Counted from the first letter of the stretch, positions 45,136 through 56,787 are shown. The stretch: DNA of 64,000 bases from Margaritispora aquatica (GCA_007644065.1 VJWN01000018.1:620001-684000), one strand, 5' to 3'. Notes: generated by a model from the letters alone, not told the origin. Numbers and translations: made by a program.

Positions 45136-45817
45136 ATGGACACATCCTCCCCGCCCTCGAGCTGTCCCTTCTGCGCAATCGCAACCACGTTCCCACCCTC
45201 TCCATCGCCCTCGCCAAACCACGAACTGCTCTCCCCCTCCGCCTTCGTGGTGCTCAGCACGCCGCTATGCATGGCATTCCTCGACATCCTGCCGCTTTCG
45301 ACGGGACATCTGTTGTTGACGACAAGGGCGCACCATGAGAAGATCTCGGACGTCACAGTGGAGGAGAGCAGAGAGATGGGTTTGTGGTTGCCGGTTGTGA
45401 GTCGGGCGCTGGCGCAGGTAACGGGGGTGTGGGATTGGAATGTTGTGCAGAATAATGGTAGGTGGAAATTCGTTTGGTCGTTCGGGTACTTGGGGTGCTG
45501 CGTAGTTGGGATTTGAGTGTGGGTAGTGGGGTACACTGAGTTTGGGACGACTATGGCGAAATGATTGGGAGCAATTTGTGAGAATTAGTCTAACGGCGTC
45601 GATTGTAGGAGCTGCTGCAGCGCAAGTCGTTCCACATGTTCATTTCCACATAATACCACGGCCAGCGCTCACACCCGAACTTCGGAACAAATCGTTTACC
45701 ATGTTCGGGCGAGGGCAGAGGAGTGAAATTGACGATGATGAGGCGGCCGAGCTGGCAGGGAAATTGAGGGAGGAATTGACGAGAGAACGAGAGAGGATGG
45801 ACAAGGCGAAATTATGA
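45136..45817 (+). CDS. HIT-family nucleotide hydrolase (HNT1-like)
   Basis: Exons 45136..45457 and 45609..45817 give 176 aa. The 151-bp intron (donor GTAGGT, branch CTAAC, acceptor TGTAG) splits the conserved NNG block. The histidine triad HVHFHIIPR is at about residues 117-125, preceded by FCAI near the N-terminus, AFLDILPLSTGHLLL and ITR-like strands. HIT hydrolases cleave nucleoside phosphoramidates or dinucleoside polyphosphates through a His-AMP intermediate. A Ser/Pro-rich insertion at about 15-30 is unusual. The C-terminus is a charged helix. An upstream in-frame ATG-like codon exists, but MDTSS is the better start. Confidence 0.9.
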
Positions 45818-46374
45818 CCGAAGTTGTAACGCATATTGTACGATGCATGTACGATGCAGGATGGTTAAGCGGAGTAAAGTGATTGAAACGGCATGAAATG
45901 ATTGTTAGATCAGGACGAAAGCGAGGCATGGTAAGGGAGCATTGCTGGGCGTTTAAGTGGGAAATGGCGATACCTTGGCGCTGGAGTGTAGATGCAAGTT
46001 ATGTATACCAACTGTGTGGCACCAAATGGAAACATGTATGAGTTGGTCTCTATGCCATGCATAAGCTAAAAAGCTGCTGGAGGATAGCCTCAAGCCTGTC
46101 TATCTATCTACCGGTCTTTTCTTTGTATAAATGAGTGGCCTCTTGCTTTGACCTCATAGTTTTTGTCGAGGTCCAAATTCAAGATGTATTCGGTACTGGG
46201 AATTTTGTACCATACTTGAAGGCGCATGATTCAAACCCAGATAGCCATAGAGACATACGTCGAATCTGATAACCGCAACGGCTCAAACTAAATTCACCAG
46301 AAACAATAGTTCTCTTTGCATGGTGAACTGCCTGAGGGGTGACATTTGTAACCTAATATGATGAAAATTCCTCT
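45818..46374. other. Intergenic between convergent genes
   Basis: About 560 bp; 3' regions only. No tRNA or other RNA recognised. Confidence 0.5.
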
Positions 46375-47799
46375 TCATCGAAACGCAGCCTTGAACCCTT
46401 GGAAATAACCTTTCCTGAATGGGTTGAGCTCGCTTGCAGTAACTCCATTCTCTTTGACCTTCTCCTTACGAGTAGTATCCTCTACTTCGGAATCAGGAAG
46501 TCGTCGATACGTGATAAGTCTCCTTGACCCTGCAGAATATTAGCACCAATTCACACAACAATTGGTTAGGAATCTCACATTTGTTGAAGGCCTGTGTACA
46601 AACACTTGTGATCTCTAGACAGGGATGTTCTGGGACTTGAATTTCCTGATCCAAATCATTAGATGTAGGCATCCAGAAAGACAGTCTCCCATTTTCAACT
46701 AAGGACAGTGCTGCAAAGTCAAGAATGTCGTCCAGCATTGCTACGAAGCTGTAGGGTCTCTTTGGTGGGATATAGGTGTCCATGGTATGATGAGCTATAC
46801 CATCTCGATACACAACCTCTTTTCCCTTTGTAGGATCTCGGCCACCGAGTACCTTGAGCCCCTCACGAACTCCATACGGCGGATCACAGACAATTCCGTC
46901 AAAGAGCCTTGCTGCTCGTAATGGAGTATTTGTCAAATCAGCAACGAAGCTGTCGCCGAACTCCCTAAGGAGACCATACTGCTGGAAGTTTGAGAGAAGA
47001 TTTGGTTTCGTCTTTCCTTTGCCTCGGATACTTCGCCCATCGATGTCACTTCCAAATGCCAAAGCTCCAAAGTGAGCGCATGCGACAGGAAAACTTCCTG
47101 AGCCTACAAATGGATCATAGAATATTTTGCCAGGTGCTGCCAACGCAATATTGGCGGTGATAAGAGCTAGTTCTGAGTCCATAGAGGTCGTACAGATGTA
47201 CTTTCGCTTCTTCAGATCATATTTTGCAATCACATCTCTGTCGCTACCGCCCAAGAAACGGCCGAGATGTATCTGATGAGGCTCATAGATGCCCAGAGCC
47301 GAAGCGTCAAACTGCCACTCTTCAGAAAGACACATTTCCAGTTCAGGATTCTTCATTCGGATCTTTCCTTGAAAGCCCAGGAACTTAAACCGTTCAATCA
47401 ACTTGGTTTGTGCGGTTGTTGACCTTGTGCCTTGGAATGAATCAAAACTGAACTTGAAGGTACATGTCTTGTACTGCTCCCACAGGTGATCTGACGAGCC
47501 TTTGACATTGTCAATGAGGTCCTCGTATGAGGAGCCATTGCCCCAGACTTCATAGATTCCTTTTGCGAGGATACTTCGCTTCACCAACCTTGCTGCAGCT
47601 TCTGGTGAAGGCAGTTTGACGAAACAATATGGTGACTGAGAAATTTGTAAGTGAATGAGCTGACTAAATGGAAGTTATTGCCTACGCTAGGACTGTATGA
47701 GAGGATCTCCATGTCTATGCTCTCTAGCACTGCTAGGGCTCTTAGTTCAGCAAGACGGAAAGTCTCGTGAATCTGACATAATCGGATCATATACTCCAT
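46375..47799 (-). CDS. trm11: tRNA (guanine-10-N2)-methyltransferase Trm11
   Basis: Exons complement(46375..46529, 46579..47635, 47686..47799) give 441 aa. Trm11, with its activator Trm112, methylates guanosine 10 of many cytosolic tRNAs. The N-terminal part (THUMP-like RNA-binding region) includes HETFRLAELRALA and FKFSFDSF. The Rossmann methyltransferase domain has the SAM-binding motif FYDPFVGSGSFPVACA and the catalytic block IVCDPPYGVREG (DPPY). The C-terminal exon adds TYRRLPDSE and a basic end. The gene is divergent from RPP40 across 263 bp; both products act on tRNA. Confidence 0.93.
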
Positions 47800-48062
47800 T
47801 TTGAATTTGCGGTAAGTTCTAGATATTCAAATATCTGTTCCATGGAAATTTCCCTAATTATGTGCCTAATTATGTGGAATTTACAAACGGCTTGGACTTG
47901 GGAAGAAATGTTGTGTCTTTTGGTGAGTCGAAACATGCTAGGCATCTGATTAGTGCAGAATTGATCGCGCTAGTCCAATTAGGGATATCCAGGCCCAGTT
48001 CAATATCACACCTCTTGAGCGCTACTGAAGTCAATTAAATAACAACTGTATCACGTTTCAAA
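47800..48062. promoter_or_regulatory. Bidirectional promoter trm11 / RPP40
   Basis: 263 bp between divergent start codons of two tRNA-maturation genes. No individual site was recognised. Confidence 0.55.
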
Positions 48063-49365
48063 ATGTTAGACTTCCCAACTGGCACAAAAAATGAGACCAA
48101 GTGTAATGTCACATATGGCGTTATGGGTCATCTGGACCCAAAGCAGCCTCCAGTAAAAAGAAAACCTTTCGCGGCAATCTTGAACCAGAAATTTGTGCAG
48201 AAAGTGAGTTGGAAGAGTCTGTTACTTAAAGCTTCTATTAATATTGTTTCTAGGTTGAGTTTATTTTGCCATTCGAAATCTACGAGATCGTTCAAAGGGG
48301 TCTTGCATTGGAAAATATGACACCGACGTACAATCGAGTCATTCTTCCGTTAAAAGCCTTGGTAGATGGAGAGTTTTTCAATGAATTTATCAAAAGAGGT
48401 ATCTACTTCAAAGCTGGAGATTATCTTCTAGGCTATAAGCCCTAACTAGCTTCTAGGGAATGTCTTGATGCTCTCAGAGGGTCATGTTGATGTTGAGAAT
48501 GTCTATTCGTTAAGAGATGGTGAGTTACATTAGAGTACGTTCTGATTTATATTGATAATCTCAGGTGTCTTGACATTGCATTTAGACAAGGAAAGCTACG
48601 AAAAAGCTGGAATTGTGGGAAAGCCAGAAGGGGTGAAAGGCAAGAGAAGCACAAAGCCACGATGGGGTAGGCTTTCGAATCGTTTGACAGGAAGTAATGC
48701 TAAGCAAGATCAGTTGTTGAAATCGACCTACGACAACCGTCTATGCTTCATGGCAAGAAGGGCTTCGACAGGATTGTGTATGCTTTCAAGAATGTCCTCA
48801 CAGCCCCAGTGACTTGGCTCTTTATAGACCTAGGAACCGAAGGTGATGTGGTCTTGTTTGCAATTTTATTCCATACTGACAAAATCTAGTGCTCAATCCA
48901 AATCCTCTCGACATCCACTTTCCAGTCAAGAGGGAAATCAGTGCTCAAACGGAGATTCTCAACGTCAAGACACCAGTTTTGAAGCCACCGACAGCGGAAA
49001 ACTCATCGTATAGCGATGACTTTGAAGACTTCGTCGTTGAGACGCATGAATGGCTATCATTAGTTCAGCTTGGCAGTCCAAGAATAAATTCAGGAGATAA
49101 GATTGATTCATTTCTCTCTCGTTATACTCCTCCTGGAGACGATTGCACCAATAGTCGTCTTGTCAAGGTCACCTGGCGAGGCTTTCTCTCTCCATCATGG
49201 GCTCACAAAACCTTCGTCGAATTGCTTCTAACAATTCCACGAGATGCATGGTTTGCCTTTTCTGTGGCTAGTTTTGGCGAAGGAGCAATGGAAAATTGCG
49301 ATGACTGCACAGTCTTGAGACTTCCAGAAGCCCCAAATGAGTACGTTTTATGGGAGATGATTTGA
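48063..49365 (+). CDS. RPP40: Ribonuclease P/MRP subunit Rpp40
   Basis: Six exons, 48063..48203, 48254..48398, 48457..48519, 48565..48666, 48714..48842 and 48890..49365, give 351 aa with all phases consistent. Introns are 45-58 bp. The sequence fits the Ribonuc_P_40 family: PFEIYEIVQRGLAL, GHVDVENVYSLRDG, VLTLHLDKESYEKAG, PSMLHGKKGFDRIVYAFKN and TWLFIDLG, ending in VTWRGFLSPSWAHKTF. Rpp40 is a protein subunit of nuclear RNase P, which removes tRNA 5' leaders, and may also be in RNase MRP. It is absent from budding yeast but present in animals and filamentous fungi. Its stop is 19 bp from that of the convergent ankyrin gene. Confidence 0.88.
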
Positions 49366-49384
49366 TATTTGAAGGAAATCCAAC

Positions 49385-50041
49385 TCAACTCGTCCGCTGC
49401 CGCACGTCTCTTTCTTGGCCAACTTCTCCTCGCAATGCTTCCGTGATAAGTTCTCGCAACGCAGCCTGTCCTGATTCTCCTTGGAAATCCTCTCGTGCTG
49501 CCAACTCTTCAATCCTGCGACGGAACTCGGGATCCACTAGCTCGCCCACATCATCTGGGTCCATTGTGCCAATATCGACGGATACACCTTCAGGAAGTGG
49601 TGGAGGTGCACGAACGCCATTTGTCATGTCAGCTGTAGTAACTCCATTCACTTGGGCTTCCAGTTCCTTCACCCGTAGATAAACAGCAACCTGGGGAAAA
49701 TCGTCCTCCTCTGCAATCTTCTCTCGTGCCGTTTTCCCTTCGTCGCCTCTGATAGTTATATTCGCATGCAGATCTTCAACCAACAGCTTCGCACATTCTA
49801 CAGTTTCCGCAACAAATAGAGCTGTCTCTCCATCCTCATCCTTGAGGTCAACATTGACATGGAATTCGGTAACAAGAGCTTTGAGCATCTCCAGGTGGTT
49901 ATAGGAAGCGCATGCGTGCATGAGAGAATATCCATGTTCGTCCTGAGAAGAAGCAATATCGGGATTCGATTGTAAAAGGGTAAGAAGCTGAGCTGGATTG
50001 TCTGCAGCAAGCAGGAATGGATTTGGCGTTGTTGAAGGCAT
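49385..50041 (-). CDS. Small ankyrin-repeat protein
   Basis: A single-exon gene of 218 aa. The start MPSTTPNPFLLAADNP is preceded by an in-frame non-ATG extension that is ignored. Two to three ankyrin repeats span about residues 10-115: DEHGYSLMHACASYNHLEML, DEDGETALFVAETVECAKLL and GDEGKTAREKIAEE. The C-terminus is acidic and helical. It resembles small fungal ankyrin proteins such as the Rps3 chaperone Yar1; assignment as Yar1 is possible but not proven. Confidence 0.82.
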   Translation of the reverse strand: MPSTTPNPFLLAADNPAQLLTLLQSNPDIASSQDEHGYSLMHACASYNHLEMLKALVTEFHVNVDLKDEDGETALFVAETVECAKLLVEDLHANITIRGDEGKTAREKIAEEDDFPQVAVYLRVKELEAQVNGVTTADMTNGVRAPPPLPEGVSVDIGTMDPDDVGELVDPEFRRRIEELAAREDFQGESGQAALRELITEALRGEVGQERDVRQRTS

Positions 50042-50731
50042 TGTGATCGATTTTCGTGCAAGTTTCGCGGATGGCGGGGTAGAATTGGAGGGGTAAAAAG
50101 TCTTGGAGCTATGGCTTGTCGATGAAGTGAGGGGTGATGTTTTCGTAGATCTTGATATCAAATAGAACGAAGGGCCTCCGTACTAGAACTGTGTATTCTA
50201 AACTGGATAGTTCTATGATGCCCGTTAAAGAAAAAAATCTCGGCCAATGAGGCTACGCAGGTAATGATGGGCCTCTTCAGGCGCAGTAAGGCTGAATCCA
50301 ACTTGAAGCTTTTTCTGTGCGGCCGCGTCAAGCTTCCTCTTCGGCAAACAGTCACAACCCACGCCCTCCTGCGCCACCAAAGATCCTCCAAACTGGCGAG
50401 GGCATAACTTCAACCTAGAAGTTGATTTTGGCGCTGCGACATTCACTTGATCTTCTGAAACAATTTCGCACGTTATCGACAGGATTTATCACGCTGACCG
50501 GGTGACTAATACCTGCTCTCTATTGCTGCGCTTTGTGTCACACTTTACCTAAGGTACATTCTTCATTTAAGGCGTACAACAACCTCTCCTTTGATGCAGC
50601 ATTTGAGAAGAGTCCACACAAGAACATTCACTCTCTTGGACCTTCTTTCTTTTGAATTTCCTCCTCCTATTTCATCTCCCATCCTACGAATCCCATTCTG
50701 CTTACCTTCATTTTCATCCAACTTCGCAAAC
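50042..50731. other. Divergent intergenic region, ankyrin gene / tRNA ligase
   Basis: About 690 bp. An ATG at 50594 is in frame with TRL1 and would add 46 residues starting MQHLRRVHTRTF; this could be 5'UTR or an alternative N-terminus. Confidence 0.5.
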
Positions 50732-53233
50732 ATGGCTAGCCAAGTTCCTTATGAGCCGCAGAGTGTGCAGGAAGTTCAGTCATTGCTGCGAAATCTCGAA
50801 ACTGGCATGAAGAAAGATGCCAGAGAGGCCAAAAAGTCATTCAGTTGCAAGAGAACATCATATGAAGTCGAAGGCTCGCCAGAAAAGCTCGTCGTCAACT
50901 CATGGCGTTTCCAGGATTGGGACTACAAACGCGATGATCTTCCAACCTACTCTCGCGGTTTGTTCACCTACAAGAACGAGAAGAACCAGCCAGAGATTGC
51001 CATTCGTGGATATGACAAGTTCTTCAACACTGGCGAGGTTGAGAACACCAAATGGGCTAACATTGAGGCCAACACCAAGGGACCTTATGAACTGAGTTTG
51101 AAGGAGAATGGGTGCATTATTTTCATCAGTGGTCTATGGGATGGCTCTTTATTGGTTTGCAGCAAACATTCGACCGGACCTCGAAATGGTGAAGTCAGTC
51201 ACGCAATGGCAGGAGAGGCTTGGATTGACAAACAGCTTGCAGCCCTCGGCAAAACTCGAAAGGAGCTGGCTTTGGAGCTGCGCAAGAGAAATGCGACAGC
51301 CGTTGCTGAGTTGTGTGACGATGATTTCGAGGAGCATATCCTGGCTTACGGAAAGGAAGACGCCGGGCTTTACCTCCATGGAATCAATATCAACCTTCCG
51401 GAATTTATGACCTACTCAGGTGACCAGGTTCAAACCTTCGCTGATGAATGGGGATTCAAGAAGACGGACTTCTTGGTCATTGATGATGTTGAATCGACTA
51501 AGATGTTCTTGGATGAAGTTGCAGAGACTGGTCACTACAATGGGCGTGACGTTGAGGGCTTTGTTATCAGATGCAAGTTGCGTCAAAAGGGCTCTGGTCC
51601 TTACTCAGATTGGTTCTTCAAGTACAAGTTTGAGGAGCCGTATTTGCTGTACAGACAGTGGCGTGAGTGTACGAAAGCTTTGATATCAGGAAGACAGCCA
51701 CGGTATAAGAAACACATCAGGATTACTGAAGAGTATCTGTTGTATGCGCGCAAGATGTTGAGCGACAATCCCCAGTTAGGAAAAGCATATGCTCAAAACC
51801 ATGGCATCATCAAGCTGCGGAACGATTTCTTGAAGGAGAAAAATATCAAGGGATCAGATATCATTCGGGAGGAGTATGGTCTCACTGGCGGAGCCCCTGA
51901 AGAAGTTACTCGGAATGTCATTTTGGTACCAATCGCAACTATTGGCTGTGGAAAGACTACCATTGCTGTAGCATTATCACATCTCTTCCACTGGGGCCAT
52001 GTGCAGAATGACAACATTACTGGAAAGGGCCGTCCGCCTCGCTTCACAAAGGAGGTTCTCACACTGTTGGAGGATGTACCTGTTGTCTTTGCCGATCGTA
52101 ACAACGCCCAGAGACATGAGCGTCAACAAATCATTGGCGATGTCAAGATGACACACCCCGAAGTGCGATTGGTAGCCCTGAACTTCTCGCATACTTCAGA
52201 CACAATCGCCAAAATCAGAGAAGTCACCCAGAGCAGAGTACTTGCACGTGGCGACAACCACCAGACCATCCAAGCGGCCTCGGACACAAACAAAGTGAAG
52301 GGAATTATGGAAGGTTTCATTGCAAGATTTGAGAATGTCAATCAAGAATCTCGGCCAGATAGCGATTTCGATGCAGTCATCGACCTCGATCCCACAGCTG
52401 ATTCTCGAGAGAACTTGGAGACCGTAGTTGCTCGTCTTCAGGATCTCTATCCCAAACTTTTCTCCGAAATGCCAACCAGCGACGACCTCGATGAAGCCAT
52501 CAAGATCGCCCTCAGCGACTACAGACCCGAGTTGCGCCACACCATCGGCGATCGAGGACCAAGAAAGGAGAAGGACAACCGCTCCAACTCCAAGCAGGCA
52601 AAGCAGGTGAGATACCACCCTTATGAAGTGCCACAAGCTCGCGAGCCATACACTAACTCTTACTCCACAAAGGCACCCATAGCCAAGAAACCCAAGCCCC
52701 TTGAATACGTCTCCATCACCCTGCCCAAGACCGAAGTCCTCTCCGCCCTCGAAACAGCCTTCGGCTCCATCTCCTCCAACAAAGCCCGCTTCTTCCACCA
52801 GCTTCAGGAGACCCGCCGCGTGCACCCCGAGTTCCACGTAACGCTGATCCACCGAGCCTCGTCGCGCGAGCACCCAGAGCTCTGGCAAAAATACAGCGAC
52901 ATGCACGTCTCATCGCTCGCCACCACGACCGAAGCATGGCCAACCTCGACCCCGAAACTCGGCTCCTGCAGCGTCCTGCTCGAGAAGGTCGTCTGGGACC
53001 AGCGCGTCATGGCCATCGTGGCGAGGGTCTTGGATGAGGGCTGGGAGTGCGTGAATGCCGTTGCGCACGTCACGGTTGGCACGAGAGCCAATGATGTCAA
53101 GCCGAAGGAGAGCAACGTGTTGTTGGCCAAGTGGTTGGAAGTGGGCACTGGTGATGCCAGTGGGATTGGAGAGGTTGGGATTGCAGGACGGGTGGTGCTT
53201 GATGGGACGGTCGTGGCGACTCTCTCGAGATAG
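50732..53233 (+). CDS. TRL1: Fungal three-domain tRNA ligase Trl1
   Basis: A single-exon gene of 833 aa starting MASQVPYEPQ. It joins tRNA exon halves after intron removal and, in yeast, ligates HAC1 mRNA in the unfolded-protein response. Three domains are visible. The adenylyltransferase has nucleotidyl-acceptor Lys124 in SLKENGCIIF. The polynucleotide kinase has P-loop IGCGKTT at about 405-411. The cyclic phosphodiesterase has two HxT motifs, FHVTLIH (about 701) and AHVTVG (about 777). The linker before the last domain is Lys/Asn-rich. Gene content nearby (trm11, RPP40) is also tRNA maturation. An in-frame upstream ATG at 50594 is an alternative start. Confidence 0.95.
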   Translation: MASQVPYEPQSVQEVQSLLRNLETGMKKDAREAKKSFSCKRTSYEVEGSPEKLVVNSWRFQDWDYKRDDLPTYSRGLFTYKNEKNQPEIAIRGYDKFFNTGEVENTKWANIEANTKGPYELSLKENGCIIFISGLWDGSLLVCSKHSTGPRNGEVSHAMAGEAWIDKQLAALGKTRKELALELRKRNATAVAELCDDDFEEHILAYGKEDAGLYLHGININLPEFMTYSGDQVQTFADEWGFKKTDFLVIDDVESTKMFLDEVAETGHYNGRDVEGFVIRCKLRQKGSGPYSDWFFKYKFEEPYLLYRQWRECTKALISGRQPRYKKHIRITEEYLLYARKMLSDNPQLGKAYAQNHGIIKLRNDFLKEKNIKGSDIIREEYGLTGGAPEEVTRNVILVPIATIGCGKTTIAVALSHLFHWGHVQNDNITGKGRPPRFTKEVLTLLEDVPVVFADRNNAQRHERQQIIGDVKMTHPEVRLVALNFSHTSDTIAKIREVTQSRVLARGDNHQTIQAASDTNKVKGIMEGFIARFENVNQESRPDSDFDAVIDLDPTADSRENLETVVARLQDLYPKLFSEMPTSDDLDEAIKIALSDYRPELRHTIGDRGPRKEKDNRSNSKQAKQVRYHPYEVPQAREPYTNSYSTKAPIAKKPKPLEYVSITLPKTEVLSALETAFGSISSNKARFFHQLQETRRVHPEFHVTLIHRASSREHPELWQKYSDMHVSSLATTTEAWPTSTPKLGSCSVLLEKVVWDQRVMAIVARVLDEGWECVNAVAHVTVGTRANDVKPKESNVLLAKWLEVGTGDASGIGEVGIAGRVVLDGTVVATLSR

Positions 53234-54427
53234 AGATATTGTGGTAGTGATGATGATGATGATGGTTTGTTCGGTGTGGTAGAGGTGGTCTGTCGTAGCG
53301 AGAGGGTTGTGAAGCCAGTCTCGCTTCGTATTTGGTGGTTAGTATGTCAAAAAGCGAAGGTCGGTGTTTATGGGCTACGAGGTATGCATTATGAGACTTG
53401 GTTTTTGATTCTGGGTGGAATGATCGAGTTACTTGCCTTCTCTACTTACTTGCTTACTTATCCACCATAGCATGCATGCATACATACATACATGTAGAGA
53501 TACCTATTTGCCCTCAATGAATAAATGAATGTCTCTCATCCCTTCCTGGCTCATCTCATGCATGTCATCCATTGCTACCTTACCTCTAGCGCTGTGAATA
53601 GCTGTGAGCACTTATTTGCCTGCACCTTCATATCCGAATGGCTACTTTTTCGTTGATTGGGAAAAGTTGGTCAGATATTACTACATACTTGTTTGATTCG
53701 AATACCGATCTACCTACGTCTCAAGTATTTTGATAGCAACAAGTAGTGTGCTCCCACAACAAGTGAACGCCTTATTCAGAAACCTAAGTGATGTATACAT
53801 AAATTAAAAATTAGAAAATAAAGCAGCCTAGATCAAGCTTAGGTACCTTGTAGGTAGGTCTGTGCAAACAAACGTAATCCCATGACAATTAATCTATCTA
53901 ATAATCTATCTACTTGTATGTAGATGCAAAAGTTTAACCGCACATATTCTCATGCGAAGCGCAAGATGCAGATGCAAATGCCCCAAAAAAGAATCCCAAT
54001 CCTCCCATCCATCAATTCATCCATCCATCCATTCATTCCAAGGTCGCGATCCCATGCCCACACGAGGAGGCCATTTATAGATAGCATTAAGCAACCAGAT
54101 TCGCCATAACTAACTAACCAGCCAGCATGCATGCATGCATACATGCAAGTGTGCGTGCGCGCATGCAGAACAAGCAAGTAAGCAGAAAAGCCAAAAGTCT
54201 AATGTTGAAGAAGACGATACGGGGATCAATATTAATGGGTCTGAACTCAAGGAGGTTTTTGTTTCACTCTCACTCTCGTTCTCTCTAGATTTTCTCAAAC
54301 GCGTTGAAAAACACCTGCATGCTGCCTGCGAGCAAAAGGAAGACGGAAGAACTGAACGCCTGTCTGAATGCTACCCACCCATTTCCCTCTCACGACGTGA
54401 TGAATGGCGGAACTCAAAATTCCACAT
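53234..54427. other. Intergenic with short tandem repeats
   Basis: About 1.2 kb between convergent genes. It includes GCATGCATGC/ATAC repeats at 53470-53495 and CATGCATGCATGC at 54119-54146. Short ATG frames here lack any family feature. Confidence 0.5.
54119..54146. repeat. CATG/GCATGCAT short tandem repeat
   Basis: Alternating GCAT units followed by a GTGTGCGTGCGCGCATG run, self-complementary. It lies just past the 3' end of HMG-CoA synthase. Confidence 0.75.
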
Positions 54428-56082
54428 CTATGGCTTGATGGCGTATTTGCGGCGGAACAGGTCGTCCACGCTCTCGAGGTAGTAGACGCCCGATGCGATG
54501 GTGTCGGGGCTTCCGCTGGGGACGAAATCCTTTTGCAAGTGGGCCTTTTTGCGGAGATCGCACATCTGATAAGATAATTTCGTTAGCTTGAGAATTTGTG
54601 GGGTCTTTTTAGTCACAATAAAGAGAGATCGGAGGCTCCAAGAGAGGGGCGCGAGGGGTATTTTGTTGCAAAAAGCAAGAAACGAGTGATGCAGGTAGAA
54701 AGAAAATTACTCACAGAGTCGTAGACCTCAGGAGCAAGGGTGCTGCGCTCAGCAAGTCTCTCCTTCAGGTTCAGGACCTTCTGGATGGCTTCTGTGGAGC
54801 CTGAGATCTTCAGGGAAAACAGACTGGCTGCGAGACCGCTGCCGTAGCTGAAGACACCAACTCTCTTTCCTTGCAGAGTGGCGCTGTCAACGTTGCTGAG
54901 GAGCGAGCACAGACCGGCGTAAACGCTGGCAGTGTACATGTTTCCACACATGGTGGGGGCTTCGATGGAGGGGCCAACACGCTCGTTGAAGCGCTTCTTG
55001 GTCATTCCCATGAAGGTCTTCTCAACGACCTTGTCGCTTAGCGACTTGCTGTAATCCATATCCTTGAGCTCCGCTGGCACTTCGGCGAAAGCTTCTGCTG
55101 AAGAATCACCGAGATAGTCGTTGTAGAGGAGACGTGCATATGACTTGGCAACGAGTTTGCAAGTTGGTGCGTGGAAAGTCATGTAGTCGAATCTGTCGAG
55201 TCCAGTCTTGGCTGCTGCGGTCTCGCCGTTGGTGTGTCCGTTGGTGAGGCCCTTGAGAACCTTCTCCCGCTTGTTGTACGCCTTGTAGCATGCGTCCACA
55301 GCTTCGGTGTAGCACTTCAGGGAGAAGTGACCATCCACGATTGGGTACTCGCTGGTCAAATCTGGCTTGTAGAAATCATATGCGTGTTGCATGTAGCTTC
55401 CACGAAGTCCAGGCTCCACGACAATCGGGGCATCGGGGCCGATCAGCATGGCAACGGCACCTGCTCCTCCCGTAGGTCTAGCAGCGCCCTTGGCGTACAG
55501 TGCAATGTCACCAGCGATGACAATGGCGTCCCGTCCATCCCAAGCAGAAGATTCAATCCAGTTCACTGAGTTGAACAGGGCGTTGGTGCCACCGTAGCAA
55601 GCGTTGACAGTGTCCACACCCTCGATATTTGTGTTATCGCCAAACAGTTGCATGAGCACAGACTTGACGGACTTCGACTTGTCCAAGAGGGTCTCAGTTC
55701 CAACCTCCAGACGACCAATGGAGTTTGTGTCAATCTTGTACTTGCTGAGGAGTTTGGAGAGTGCGGTCAGGGAGAAGGAGTAGATGTCTGCGAAGAATTA
55801 GCATATGGTTCCAGGGCAAATATGGCACATAGTTTCAGAATATCTCTCTCACCTTCTCTATCGTCACAGAAGCTCATCTTGGTCTGGCCGAGACCAATTG
55901 TGTATTTCCCAGTGGAAACGCCATCGAACTTCTCGAGCTCTGCTTGGTCAACACACTAACAAGAAAAAAAGATTAGCACTCTGCACCGAAATTCTTCGCA
56001 CATTCCCCCATGATTCCCAACGTACCTGAGAAGGAAAGTAAATCTCAATGGCCTTGATACCGATATTCTGAGGGCGCGACAT
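54428..56082 (-). CDS. ERG13: Hydroxymethylglutaryl-CoA synthase
   Basis: Exons complement(54428..54565, 54715..55787, 55853..55955, 56026..56082) give 456 aa, the usual fungal length. The enzyme condenses acetyl-CoA with acetoacetyl-CoA to HMG-CoA, entering the mevalonate/ergosterol pathway in the cytosol. Visible catalytic residues are Glu85 ([14 protein letters not shown]), Cys117 ([13 protein letters not shown]) and the His in [24 protein letters not shown] is the conserved C-terminal block. Phase forces the last acceptor at CAG|ATG, giving [16 protein letters not shown]. The upstream 2.7 kb has no gene and may include a long leader or regulatory region. Confidence 0.96.
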
Positions 56083-56730
56083 GGCGGTGAAGCTCGGATG
56101 TTTTCCTTCAACAAGAGGGGTTCGAAAGCACTGTGGTTTTTGAGTTTTGGACGGACGGGATGGAGTGCGTAGATGGGACGAACAGCTATATGCACCGAAT
56201 AAAGGATTAGTTTTTTTTAGTGCTTGGTATTGTTCGTGGGAGGGTGGTCTTTGTGTGTGTGAAGGAGGGACGAAGATGGAGGGGGGATTTTCTTGTTGCT
56301 ATCAAGCAGAAGTACAAGTACAGGCACAAAGCACACGCAGAGGCACAAGCACACCACCACCAGCAGTAGGACCACCAAATAATTAATCTGTGGTCCCGCT
56401 ACAAGCACTCCCAAGCCGCCGCCACATGGCGCTTCACTAAAAGGGAAAACGTTGGGAATTGAACGTTAAAAAAAAGGCGACTTACCGAGATGGTATAATT
56501 TTAAAGGTCTGGGCAGAAGAAAATTCAATATCTCAGATGAATTTCGGAATTTGGAGTCTTGGAATGGTGAAGAAGAGAAGAGAGACAGAGGGGTGTTTCT
56601 TTGTAGAAGTAGGTAGGATATCTTGAGATTCTTGTAGTCGTACAATATCCAGGGTATTTCAGGGTCGAGGGGAATTCGAACTGGTTGGAGGGGAAAAAAA
56701 GATGGAGACACAAGCCGATATGGGATATTG

Positions 56731-56787
56731 TATGGGTATGGGAATGGATATGGGTATGGATATGGGTATGGGTATGGGTATGGGTAC
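56731..56787. repeat. TATGGG-type hexamer repeat
   Basis: About nine near-perfect ATGGGT/ATGGAT units, about 0.65 kb upstream of the HMG-CoA synthase start. It creates a false Met-Gly-rich reading frame on the plus strand. Confidence 0.85.

Noticed and set aside
46200..46290. GGTTTGAATC on the minus strand resembling a tRNA B box
   Set aside because: No matching A box or cloverleaf.
52196..52906. 236-codon minus-strand frame
   Set aside because: Antisense shadow within the TRL1 coding region.
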